From NCBI GenBank assembly GCA_964588335.1, contig CAZPOV010000015.1:16472-80471 (forward strand): a stretch of DNA of 64,000 nucleotides. Direction: 5' to 3'. Made by a program: the position numbers and the translations under genes. Position 1 is the first letter of the stretch; each line of letters begins with the position of its first letter. Of the stretch, positions 53,388-61,734 are shown piece after piece. Source of the stretch: JAGQZY01 sp964588335 (GTDB taxonomy: Bacteria > Bdellovibrionota > Bdellovibrionia > Bdellovibrionales > JAGQZY01). The notes beneath the pieces are model-generated. The model was given only the letters and a program-made list of their open reading frames with translations, did no database searches and was not told the origin of the DNA.

Positions 53388-53744
53388 TTAAGATATCAAT
53401 TTTTCAATGACGGCAAGAATTCCTGAAAGCTCGTCGGGTTTTCTTAGAAAAGCCTCAGGACTTCTGCTTTCAATTTCAATCGGGGTGGCTGAGGTAAAAC
53501 CGCTCATCACAACCACAGGTATGTTTGAGGCCAGTTCACGAATCTGGTCGATCAGCCACAGTCCATCTTTGCCTGGCATTTTAATATCGGTGATAAGAAG
53601 GTCCGGACACTGAGATTGGGCGATTTCTAAAGCCTGAAGGGCCGTGGTTGCTGTCGCCACCTGATGCTCGGTTGTTTCTTCTATAATCAGCTGAATCACA
53701 GAGCAAATTTCAGGTTCATCATCGACCACTAAAATATGAGCCAT
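53388..53744 (-). CDS. Stand-alone response regulator receiver
   Basis: 118 residues, one receiver domain: ILVVDDEPE, phosphoacceptor Asp in LLITDIKMPGKDG, Ser/Thr switch in VVVMSGFT and Lys in FLRKPDEL. No output domain. Its ATG follows the histidine kinase stop immediately (53745/53744), so it is the cognate partner of that kinase. Confidence 0.92.
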   Translation of the reverse strand: MAHILVVDDEPEICSVIQLIIEETTEHQVATATTALQALEIAQSQCPDLLITDIKMPGKDGLWLIDQIRELASNIPVVVMSGFTSATPIEIESRSPEAFLRKPDELSGILAVIEKLIS

Positions 53745-55553
53745 TTAGGAAACCTCGGTTTGTTGAATGGGAAGCTCTATACAGAAGCAGGTATTTTCAT
53801 GTTTTTCATCATAAAAAAGACGGCCACCATGCTTTTCCATTATCTCTTTAGAAATACTGAGTCCGAGGCCGGTTCCTTTACCCACCTCTTTGGTGGTGTA
53901 AAAGGGCTCAAACATCCGTTTTAGTATTTCTTTTGGAATTCCACTTCCTGAGTCGATAATATAGAGCCTGATAACGTCGCCTTTAACTTCTGATGTCACT
54001 TTGATCCAAGGATCTTCAGTGCCGTCGACGGCATCAATAGCATTGCCTACTAAGTTTAGAACAATTTGTGATAGTTGTGTTGCGTTGATGAGCACCAGAT
54101 CCGATTGATCAATTTCAATTTTTGGTTCAATACACTTAGATTTCATATTCTCTAGACATAACGAAATGGGCTCTTCAATCACATTCTTAAAATCATGAAC
54201 TTTGAATCCGACGGTCGCTTGGTCGCGGACTAGCAATTTCATACCATCGATAATTTTTGAAATTCTTTTGACTGTTGCCAAGATTGTATCAACGGCTTTT
54301 TCGTGCTTGTCCAAATGGTCGTTCAGACCTTTTTTCGAAAGAATTTTTATGAGAGACGCATTCGACGAAATGATCGCCAAGGGATTATTAATCTCATGCG
54401 CGATACCGCCAGCCACTTCGCCGAGCGAGGCCAATTTTGCGGTTTCTGACAAACGCTCACGCACCTCTTTAAGTTTGGTTATATCGGTGTGACTTCCAAC
54501 CATTCGGATGGGCTTACTATCTTGATCCCATTCAACAACCTTACCCTGGCAAACCACCCACACTGTCGAACCATCTTTGTGCCGGTAGCGACACTCTTGA
54601 GCGAAAGGATGTTTGCCTTTCGTGGACACATGCAAATTAAAGTTTTCCAGGGCCACCTTTAGGTCTTCTTCAAAAATCAGTTTTTGCCACTCGCTGGGAT
54701 GATGCCTTTTTTCTTCTGGCTTGAATCCTAAAATATCCCAAAATCGCGGCGACATATATTCAAAGTCCTCCTGAATGTACCAGTCAAAAAAACCATCGCC
54801 AACGGTATCTAACAGGTATTTGGCTCGAAGCTCAGCAGTTTTGCGATTTGTGATGTCTTGAAAGGTTCCATGCAGTTTTTCAACTTTGCCATCGACCATG
54901 GTCGGCTTTCCAATGGCACGCACCCAGAGTCTACGCGCCTTAGCTGTTAAAAATGGGATCTCCTCGTCCCAAGGTGTTCCATTTGCAATTCCATCTTGCA
55001 CTCTTTTTTCGATGAGAGCTCTAGCTTCACCAGGATAAAAGTCAAGTGCCTTACTCATATCAATTTCTGCACCCCGAGGGACATCGTGGATATCGTAAGT
55101 TTTTTCACTCCAGACCGGAGTTCCTGTTTGTAAATCGATTTGCCAGTATCCAATCTGTGCTGATTCCTGCAAATCTTGGTAGTAAATCTGCTGTTCTTTT
55201 AAAAAAGTGATATCCCGAGCTGAGGCAAACAGGTAGTCGCCGACCCGACTGGTGTTCCATGCCAACCACATATAAGAACCATCTTTTTTGATATAGCGGT
55301 TCTCAAAATTAACCGTGATTCCTTCTGCACCATAGATCGCTTCGGCTTCGCGTATCGTTGCTTGACGGTCGTCGGGATGAACAAACTCGATGAACGGCTT
55401 CGACTTGAGTTCGTCTTCTGAATAGCCGAGAATTTCACTCCAGCGAGGGTTGAGATCAACGAAATAGCCATCCCCACTTGCAATACACAGCATTTCTGCC
55501 GAGTGTAAGAAGAATTCTAATCTCAATTTGTCAATTGCATTATTTTTTGGCAT
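53745..55553 (-). CDS. Soluble PAS-domain histidine kinase
   Basis: 602 residues with no membrane segment. Three PAS domains (about 10-125, 130-240, 245-365), each ending in a PAC-like stretch (for example YMWLAWNTSRVGDYLF, KLHGTFQDITNRK, IRMVGSHTDITKL). A coiled linker leads to a HisKA domain with the phospho-His in GGIAHEINNPLA (about residue 388), then HATPase with NLVGNAIDAV, DSGSGIP and GTGLGLSI. The H box and GGIAHEINNPL are NtrB-like. It pairs with the single-domain receiver at 53388. Signal unknown; PAS domains suggest a redox or small-molecule cue. Confidence 0.93.
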   Translation of the reverse strand: MPKNNAIDKLRLEFFLHSAEMLCIASGDGYFVDLNPRWSEILGYSEDELKSKPFIEFVHPDDRQATIREAEAIYGAEGITVNFENRYIKKDGSYMWLAWNTSRVGDYLFASARDITFLKEQQIYYQDLQESAQIGYWQIDLQTGTPVWSEKTYDIHDVPRGAEIDMSKALDFYPGEARALIEKRVQDGIANGTPWDEEIPFLTAKARRLWVRAIGKPTMVDGKVEKLHGTFQDITNRKTAELRAKYLLDTVGDGFFDWYIQEDFEYMSPRFWDILGFKPEEKRHHPSEWQKLIFEEDLKVALENFNLHVSTKGKHPFAQECRYRHKDGSTVWVVCQGKVVEWDQDSKPIRMVGSHTDITKLKEVRERLSETAKLASLGEVAGGIAHEINNPLAIISSNASLIKILSKKGLNDHLDKHEKAVDTILATVKRISKIIDGMKLLVRDQATVGFKVHDFKNVIEEPISLCLENMKSKCIEPKIEIDQSDLVLINATQLSQIVLNLVGNAIDAVDGTEDPWIKVTSEVKGDVIRLYIIDSGSGIPKEILKRMFEPFYTTKEVGKGTGLGLSISKEIMEKHGGRLFYDEKHENTCFCIELPIQQTEVS

Positions 55554-55651
55554 AGACTGATTTTATTTATAGACTTGCCGTTAGGGAAGGTTCTTTTGCC
55601 ATTATTTCTGAAATAGTACTATTGTCGAGTTGGATATATTTTGAATTGAAA

Positions 55652-56428
55652 TCAGTCGGATTTGGGACGATTTCGGATATCCATAAAAGTCTTTTCAGTC
55701 TCAGCATACAAAGTACTGAACCATTCATCCCAATAACGATAATAAAGGGCATAATTGCAGTGAAATTTCTGATGATGCAGATTGTGATGGGTTGGAGTGG
55801 TGATCCAAGCCTTCCACACCCATCGAGGCATAAATTCAATGCCAGTATGGCCTTCAACATTGAAAAGAAAGGTTAGAAGTAAAAATGTAAAGATCGCATA
55901 GGGATGCATGGGTACAATCAATAAAAGTGGCAACAGAAAAAAGATTTCTAAAAAAGCTTCAAAGGGGTGAAAGCAATACGATGATAAAGGCGTTGGATTC
56001 ATCGACTTGTGATGGACGGCATGAACTTTCCGAAACAACCATTTGGTGTGCATGGCACGATGAGCCCAATAAAAATAGGCATCGTGAATAAGCATGGAAA
56101 GCATAATGCTAAGAATAAAATAGATAGAGTCCCAGGTCGATTCGATCCCGATATAGACTTGTAAATAACCCTGTTTGTATGTCCAAAACAGGAACATGCC
56201 AAAAAAGCCATTGACCAAAATCGTACTCACTGAATACTTCAATTCGGTTAATGGAATGGGTTTAATGCGGTCGCGAGGCTGAATTTTAAAATGTTGAGAC
56301 CCCTTCGGTTTCCATATCCAGTAAACAAAATACAAGGGAAAGGCGATCAGCACATAGCGAAGGGAAACGATCAAACAGGTATAAAAGAAAAACCCCCAAT
56401 ACGAAAGATTTTCGATGTACTCAAGCAT
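55652..56428 (-). CDS. Sterol desaturase/fatty acid hydroxylase-family membrane di-iron enzyme
   Basis: 258 residues with four or so membrane helices. The eight-His signature is clear: HDAYFYWAHRAMH, then HAVHH, and THHNLHH near the C-terminus (positions about 137-225). This is the membrane di-iron hydroxylase family, acting on fatty acids, sterols or carotenoids. It overlaps the start of the unknown gene at 56421 by 8 bp and is the last gene of the operon that opens with the KASIII-HDO fusion. Likely modifies the lipid product of that pathway. Confidence 0.88.
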   Translation of the reverse strand: MLEYIENLSYWGFFFYTCLIVSLRYVLIAFPLYFVYWIWKPKGSQHFKIQPRDRIKPIPLTELKYSVSTILVNGFFGMFLFWTYKQGYLQVYIGIESTWDSIYFILSIMLSMLIHDAYFYWAHRAMHTKWLFRKVHAVHHKSMNPTPLSSYCFHPFEAFLEIFFLLPLLLIVPMHPYAIFTFLLLTFLFNVEGHTGIEFMPRWVWKAWITTPTHHNLHHQKFHCNYALYYRYWDEWFSTLYAETEKTFMDIRNRPKSD

Positions 56429-57305
56429 TGGCTTGTTCCTGTTCCCTCTTCATTAGGACAAGTAAGTGGTGTAGCATTTCTGATGATAATCCGTGAAGCA
56501 CCAATCGGTAGCCGGCACCTATTGTATTCATTGGCACCAAAGGGTGCTTGTTGTTAAGTAATACCATGTGTTCGGGGCGCCCCACCAATTTTGCCACATA
56601 GATAGCGATGGTTTCATCTAACTGCAGTGAGTTCACCGAGCGCCAAAAATCGGTATCGGGAAGGCAAAACTGAAAAACAGGAGTGTAAGATTCTATGGCC
56701 GTTTCGAGATCAACAAAGTTCAAAAACCGGTTTGGGAAAGCCTCGAACTCGAAGTCACCGTCAGTGATCATTGAAAAATCTAATTTTTCGTTGCTTTGCA
56801 AATCGATGTTGTTTTCTCGGAGTTGTTGATTCAAATAAATCACAAAATTGAACAGGTTAAGATCATGCTTTAGAAAAACATTGTCTTTTAAATCGTTTAA
56901 GCTTTTTGGCTTCAGAGGGCTTAATGGGATTTCAACGCCTTTGGTGTTGGCAGCGATGAAGTGCAGAATCTCGGAGCCGATATTGAAATGACGTAGAATT
57001 AAGTAATTGGCCTCGGGTCGAACAAAAGTCTTTAGCCCGAAGACGATCAGTTGGTGTAAAATACGAGGCACATTCAATTGCAAAGGGCTGATGGCTTTTA
57101 AGAACTGGTTGAAAATAATAAAAAAACGGGCCACCGGACGCACAAAGGGAAGAAAGAACTGTCGTGACTTTGAACTTGAGTCGCGCAGCCAGGCCTCTTT
57201 GGTCTCAGGCCGTATCGGTGTTTGGGTTTCTAGAGAGAGCGCCAGCCAAGGATTGGGATTGGCGGGATCGTGATATTCAAAGCTGGGACCCGGATAATTT
57301 TTCAT
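56421..57305 (-). CDS. Unrecognised protein in lipid operon
   Basis: 294 residues from the ATG at 57305, with GAGG 6 nt upstream; the frame extends upstream to 57386 without SD. Sequence begins MKNYPGPSFEYHD and has helix-rich amphipathic stretches, with one hydrophobic segment around residues 50-65 (FVRPVARFFIIFNQFL). There is no motif I can name. It begins 7 bp after the stop of the KASIII-HDO gene and overlaps the hydroxylase start. It is likely a subunit, carrier or enzyme of the same pathway. Confidence 0.75.
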   Translation of the reverse strand: MKNYPGPSFEYHDPANPNPWLALSLETQTPIRPETKEAWLRDSSSKSRQFFLPFVRPVARFFIIFNQFLKAISPLQLNVPRILHQLIVFGLKTFVRPEANYLILRHFNIGSEILHFIAANTKGVEIPLSPLKPKSLNDLKDNVFLKHDLNLFNFVIYLNQQLRENNIDLQSNEKLDFSMITDGDFEFEAFPNRFLNFVDLETAIESYTPVFQFCLPDTDFWRSVNSLQLDETIAIYVAKLVGRPEHMVLLNNKHPLVPMNTIGAGYRLVLHGLSSEMLHHLLVLMKREQEQANA

Positions 57306-57312
57306 AGCAACC

Positions 57313-59166
57313 TCACAGTCCCACTGACCTTGAAATGTTATTCCACTGCATACGGTACAATAGCGAGACCTGTCGAGCGCAGTCAATAATATCGGAAGTG
57401 GCTTCAGGAGAGTAATCCAACGCTAAACTCACCGCCGATGACCATCGCTCCAAATGATTCTCATCGTTTTCTCCGTGGTATTGTAAAAACCGATAGATTT
57501 CTAAGTTTTGACCCAAAGAATCTTTCAAAAATGGCAATAGACTGGGTATGATTTTTTGTCCCGTGCCTTCGATAATAAAAATGCCGCCAAGAAGAGCAAG
57601 AGGATTGCTGCGGCCCATGGCGAGCATATAGTTGTGAAGCGCCTCTCCACCAGGAGAGCGTTGCATGTCTTCTATAGCCAATGTCCCCCCTAAGCTTTTA
57701 TAGTCATTATATAAAATATTGAAGTCGAATTGCTCTTCTCCAGCGTGAGTTTCAATCAGGCCTGCCAGCTCTTTTAAATCATCGGGAAGGTGGGCAATGG
57801 CGTTTCGCATCCAAACCGCCCCCTCTCGAACCTGAGGAATCCAATAGGACATCCACTGCTGGTATATTTCAGGAGTGATTGTACGAGAAAAAATGCTTTT
57901 AGCCAGGCCTGTCCGCAAAGTTTCAGACCGGTACTCCGACCAAATCTCGGAGAGACTGAGAAAAAGATGGGGAAAATTATTTTTTAAAGACTGAGGAATT
58001 GGCGGATCAATGGTCTCGGGCATCGCATCCGTCAACTGCGAGGATGAACCCGCCTCTTCGACTTCGATCATGGCAAAACTCACACTGAAGCGACCGGATT
58101 CTGGGACAAATAAAAGAATTTTCTCTCCCGCTTTGACCACTTTTTCTTTTAAGAACTCACTGAGCATTACAAAAATCGAGGCTGCGCCCATATTGCCACT
58201 GGTCGACAGATTGGAATACCAACGCTCCTCTGGGATAAATGCGTCCGATTTCTTCATCAAGTCTTTAATTGTATGGGAAAAACGTTCGCTGGAGTAATGA
58301 GCTAGAAAATGATCCACCTCAAGGGGTTTGACTTCGCCCGCTTTGACCAAGCTGAGATATTCAGCGAACCCGACTTCGAACAGGTTCGGTAGCAATCGAA
58401 TATCCTGCCGGAGAAAAAACTGAGAGTGGGCTTCTGCATCGGCCACAGAGTCATAATCAAGATAACTTTTGCCAGAATTGGTGTCATCAAAACCAATACA
58501 CATGCAGGTGGGAAAATCGCCACTGAAAGATTTGTTGTGCATCCACTTCAAGCGAAACTGAAGGCCCTTATCTTTGCCTTTATTGGAAACAACGAAAGTA
58601 CCGGCACCGTCAGATAGCATCCAACGCAGGAAATGGGAACTGAAGTCAATATTGGCGGTTTTTTCAAAACGGGTTTTCTTAAAAAGTCGTGAAGGAAACT
58701 CGGTGGCGTTGACCACAGCGTGGGCGTGCTCTCCAGCATCGATCTGCGAAGCCGCCATTTTCAAAGCTGTCATTCCTGAGGAACAGATTCCATTGACGGA
58801 AAGAGTTTCTAAGGGCGGAGCTCCCAGCTCCCCTTGCAACATATTGGAAAGCCCTGGCACGACCACATCTCCACTGACTGTTCCTGTGGCGATAAAATCG
58901 ATGTCTTCCAAGCGAAGGTCGGCATCTTCTATTGCCCGACGGGTGGCCTCAGCCCCCATTTCGGTCAAAGATATCTGAGTTTTTCCTTCGGCATCGATTC
59001 CGTAATGTCGGGTTTGAATGCCATTCTCTCCGAGAATACGACGCTTGATTCTTTGTGACTGTGTGTTGATTAAACCTATGTACTGGTCCATTTCATCACA
59101 ATCCACTTTCGGTCCGGGTAAAAAATGACCGACACCACGAATGAACACATTATTAAATTTTTGCAT
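57313..59166 (-). CDS. Ketoacyl-ACP synthase III fused to haem-oxygenase-like di-iron oxidase domain
   Basis: 617 residues from ATG 59166 (AAGGAA upstream). Residues 1-370 are a KASIII/FabH-type condensing enzyme: nucleophilic Cys128 in VNGICSSG, His290 in FLAHYSSERF and Asn325 in GNMGAAS, the Cys-His-Asn triad. Residues about 395-617 are all-helical, with E472, E477/E478 in THAGEEQFDF, E533 in IIEGTG and H564-x3-D568-x2-H571 (YHGENDENH), matching the ligand spacing of haem-oxygenase-like di-iron oxidases (CADD/UndA group; HDO superfamily). The fusion suggests a condensation product is next oxidised, as in alkene or modified fatty-acid formation. Substrate unknown. First gene of a three-gene operon. 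Confidence 0.85.
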   Translation of the reverse strand: MQKFNNVFIRGVGHFLPGPKVDCDEMDQYIGLINTQSQRIKRRILGENGIQTRHYGIDAEGKTQISLTEMGAEATRRAIEDADLRLEDIDFIATGTVSGDVVVPGLSNMLQGELGAPPLETLSVNGICSSGMTALKMAASQIDAGEHAHAVVNATEFPSRLFKKTRFEKTANIDFSSHFLRWMLSDGAGTFVVSNKGKDKGLQFRLKWMHNKSFSGDFPTCMCIGFDDTNSGKSYLDYDSVADAEAHSQFFLRQDIRLLPNLFEVGFAEYLSLVKAGEVKPLEVDHFLAHYSSERFSHTIKDLMKKSDAFIPEERWYSNLSTSGNMGAASIFVMLSEFLKEKVVKAGEKILLFVPESGRFSVSFAMIEVEEAGSSSQLTDAMPETIDPPIPQSLKNNFPHLFLSLSEIWSEYRSETLRTGLAKSIFSRTITPEIYQQWMSYWIPQVREGAVWMRNAIAHLPDDLKELAGLIETHAGEEQFDFNILYNDYKSLGGTLAIEDMQRSPGGEALHNYMLAMGRSNPLALLGGIFIIEGTGQKIIPSLLPFLKDSLGQNLEIYRFLQYHGENDENHLERWSSAVSLALDYSPEATSDIIDCARQVSLLYRMQWNNISRSVGL

Positions 59167-59338
59167 TTGAATTCCTTGTAAATGAAACAACCACAGAACA
59201 GCCTTAGTCGTCTGTTTGCCGTCTTAAAACCACAGATCTAAGATTAAGTTGATTTTACAGTAATCGCAAAAGGAATGTTAATTATTAGTTAAAGGAAGGG
59301 CTGATAAGAGGAAGTTGGCACCTTCCCCTATCATTGCA

Positions 59339-59845
59339 TTAGACAGTTTTCTTTGAATCTGTTTTAGGAACTGGCGTTGGTGTGAGTTCATCAAGCTCTT
59401 GCTCAAACTCCATATGGGGGCTAACAGCCACCACCATCTCATTAAAGCTGGCTTCAAAGTCTTTGAAAAAATCGTTTCTTCTTAACTTCACCTGATAAAG
59501 CTTTTTGGTCGCCGTCATTTTCTGCATATCTTTTCTCAAACTATAGATGGCTCCGACAGCGTCATGAGACAGCTTTAACCCGTACCAGGTAAAAACCATT
59601 GTCGTCACAAACACCCCCGTCAACACCACCACATAGACAAAAGTTTCTTCCATGCTAAGGGCTTTGAAAAACGGGTGGGATTCTGCAATCCCCGACTTGA
59701 GTGCAATATTATGAATGTTGTTTAATAAACCAAAACCAATAAATGCAAAAAGAGCTCCTTGTACGGCACTGATACCAACAAATATCTTTAGCATTTTGGT
59801 TTGGAATTCCGAATTACTGAAATAAGATCGTGTTTTTCTTGTCAT
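59339..59845 (-). CDS. Two-span membrane protein with HAMP-like region (paralogue of 45308)
   Basis: 168 residues. Two hydrophobic helices (about 20-42 and 70-95) bracket a loop, followed by LSHDAVGAIYSLRKDMQKM and KLRRNDFFKDFEASFNEMVVAV, the same HAMP-like arrangement as the gene at 45308 (Gly-Ala-x-Tyr, then L-R-x-x-D-F-F-x-x-x-x-x-S-F-N). A tail of 30 acidic and Pro/Thr residues is added. It is preceded by the lipid operon on the same strand but separated by 172 bp containing a GGAAG/CTTCC stem. Function unknown. Confidence 0.75.
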   Translation of the reverse strand: MTRKTRSYFSNSEFQTKMLKIFVGISAVQGALFAFIGFGLLNNIHNIALKSGIAESHPFFKALSMEETFVYVVVLTGVFVTTMVFTWYGLKLSHDAVGAIYSLRKDMQKMTATKKLYQVKLRRNDFFKDFEASFNEMVVAVSPHMEFEQELDELTPTPVPKTDSKKTV

Positions 59846-60031
59846 GCCCCAATCTTATTAGACTGAGTTTTTTTGGCTATCGATTTGATCTTTTACACCT
59901 TTAAAACTGGTCTTAGGAAAGGATAAAAACATAAACTTTCACCAGTTTCAGATAAGAACGAGTGTGCAAAAAAAAATGAAATTTCAGCTTCAATTTTTGA
60001 ATCGTATCCGCTGTCGGGTACGCTGAGCAAT

Positions 60032-60062
60032 AAAACATGAGCCAGTAAGTGGCTCATGTTTT
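60032..60062. terminator. Bidirectional perfect stem terminator
   Basis: AAAACATGAGCCA (60032-60044) and TGGCTCATGTTTT (60050-60062) pair perfectly over 13 bp, loop GTAAG. It lies 11 bp after the stop of the - strand gene at 60073 and has T-runs on both strands. Confidence 0.85.
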
Positions 60063-60072
60063 GAATTTAAAA

Positions 60073-60603
60073 TTATTTCTTGTTGTGATCGGAGGTGAAA
60101 AGATCACCATTGCAAACCAAAGCTTGTTGGCCTCTCACATCTAAGGGCGACGGCGCGCCTTGGTAGCCAACGCTAAGATGCAATCGACTGTGATATTCAC
60201 CGGTGTCACGAATTTCGAACTTGGTACCATCGACAACACGCAATGAAAAGAAGTCGGTAAAGTTGTAGTCCTCACCGTCGGGGTCGACGGTTATCTTAAA
60301 TTCGTTGCCTAAACGAGTGGGTGCATTCACCACCGAGAAGCATTGGCCTCCGTAAACAGAGCAACGAGTTCCTTTTAAAAGAAAAATATCTTTACGATAA
60401 ACGATCTGGCCTTGATCGATCACTCGCATTTCGCCGTGTCCAATATAGGCCGCGTATTCGATTTGCATGTCTTGATCACTGACCAGATCACAGGTGACCA
60501 CACCCGTTAGGCGCTTATCAGGATCGGGGGAACCGGCTCCGGCGGTGGCTGTTATTACTAAAATCGCTGTTGTGATCATTATTTTTTTGATTATTGAATT
60601 CAT
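60073..60603 (-). CDS. Secreted hypothetical protein
   Basis: 176 residues from the ATG at 60603, which has AAGGAGG 7 nt upstream; earlier in-frame starts lack SD. Signal peptide to about TATAGA. The mature domain has four Cys (VVTCDL, GTRCSVYGGQCF, VCNG) and a beta-rich sequence, resembling the single-domain disulfide-bonded periplasmic proteins also seen at 61225. The family is not recognised. Confidence 0.65.
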   Translation of the reverse strand: MNSIIKKIMITTAILVITATAGAGSPDPDKRLTGVVTCDLVSDQDMQIEYAAYIGHGEMRVIDQGQIVYRKDIFLLKGTRCSVYGGQCFSVVNAPTRLGNEFKITVDPDGEDYNFTDFFSLRVVDGTKFEIRDTGEYHSRLHLSVGYQGAPSPLDVRGQQALVCNGDLFTSDHNKK

Positions 60604-60703
60604 AGAATTCCTCCTTGTTATGTCCTGAATCATGGACCAAAACAGAGCTTTGAGGAACCAACAGCTGCTAACGAAAATGTTGTGAATTGTTGGGATAATG
60701 GGT

Positions 60704-60761
60704 AAAAAAAAGCCCAGTGCCATTTCGAACCCCCTGCTGCATTCGTGGGTTCAGGCACTGG
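60704..60761 (-). terminator. Large terminator-like hairpin
   Basis: On the - strand, CCAGTGCC (60761-60754) pairs with GGCACTGG (60721-60714), an inner GAACCC/GGGTTC stem (60752-60747/60732-60727) extends it, and eight Ts follow. It lies 31 bp after the stop at 60792. Its size is large for a simple terminator, so a structured 3' end or small RNA is possible. Confidence 0.75.
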
Positions 60762-60791
60762 ACTTGGTCATAGTGATGAGACAACCCTCGG

Positions 60792-61007
60792 TTAGGCGTT
60801 GTCTCGTGGTCGATGCAGATCTTTTTTGTCGATTGTGTCTTTGCGGCTCTGTTGATTTTCCACTTGATGTGACTTCTTCAGTCCGCCGTCGCGGGTGTGA
60901 GTCTTGTAATTTTCATTATCAATATCACTATCAGGCTGCTCAGAATCTTTTGGCTCTGAATCCTGTGCATAGTGTTCACTGATTGATTTGTTGGTTGAGT
61001 TTCCCAT
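60792..61007 (-). CDS. Small very hydrophilic hypothetical protein
   Basis: 71 residues with a strong SD (GGAGGTAACAC before ATG). Composition is dominated by Asp, Glu, Lys, Ser and Gln, with no hydrophobic core, suggesting a disordered protein. No signal peptide. Low-complexity hydrophilic proteins like this are sometimes stress-induced; nothing specific can be claimed. Confidence 0.6.
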   Translation of the reverse strand: MGNSTNKSISEHYAQDSEPKDSEQPDSDIDNENYKTHTRDGGLKKSHQVENQQSRKDTIDKKDLHRPRDNA

Positions 61008-61224
61008 GTGTTACCTCCGATTGACCTAAAGGGTACGTGAAATGCCATCCAGAGGATTGAATCAGGCTTCGTATTTTTGTGATTTTTTCTATAAATCTTA
61101 ATTGTTTTAATAACTTCCAATCCATAGCTTTTGGCTATGATAGAGACTATTTATTTTGATTATCCTTTATAATAGGAAAATGCGACAAAGCGGACATCAA
61201 CCAAAACCACTAAGGGGGAATAAA

Positions 61225-61734
61225 ATGAAAAATCTAATTGCAAGCCTTATCTTAATGACATCGATGACAGCTTTAGGCCAATCCAATCCACAACCTGAAC
61301 AGGTTATCCAATTTTGGGATGGGACTTTCATGTACAATCAATTGAATGTTACATCTCACCCCTGGTCGGATCACCTCTACACCTTTGAACTTTCTGGATC
61401 AACTTTGGGAATTGGCAATCAAGTCGGCGGAGTCGGTTTATCTTGGACGCCCCGTGACCGAGTGAGCGTGACTTTTCGAAAATCGGCGTGTGATTTGGAC
61501 CAAGAAGCAAAAACCTTAGTGTGTGACCATCCTGCACCCGTTTCGGCAGTGATCACTTGGGGCGAAAACTCTGTTGTTAGCAAGACTTATCATGGATCGA
61601 TTCAGAATATCAAAATTGATGGCGATCGTGAGCAGGCGACAATGAGTTTTGAAATAGCACCGAATCAAGACTTCAGTTCGGCGCAACCTCGACCTGAATT
61701 CACTTTCCCAGTGAGCGATTTTACAACAAACTAA
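61225..61734 (+). CDS. Secreted hypothetical protein
   Basis: 169 residues from the ATG at 61225 with AAGGGGG upstream; the frame is open from 61156. Signal peptide MKNLIASLILMTSMTALG. Two Cys in the mature part (KSACDLD, LVCDHP) may pair. Beta-rich, similar in style to the secreted protein at 60073. The stop overlaps the convergent mltF gene by 4 bp. Confidence 0.65.
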   Translation: MKNLIASLILMTSMTALGQSNPQPEQVIQFWDGTFMYNQLNVTSHPWSDHLYTFELSGSTLGIGNQVGGVGLSWTPRDRVSVTFRKSACDLDQEAKTLVCDHPAPVSAVITWGENSVVSKTYHGSIQNIKIDGDREQATMSFEIAPNQDFSSAQPRPEFTFPVSDFTTN

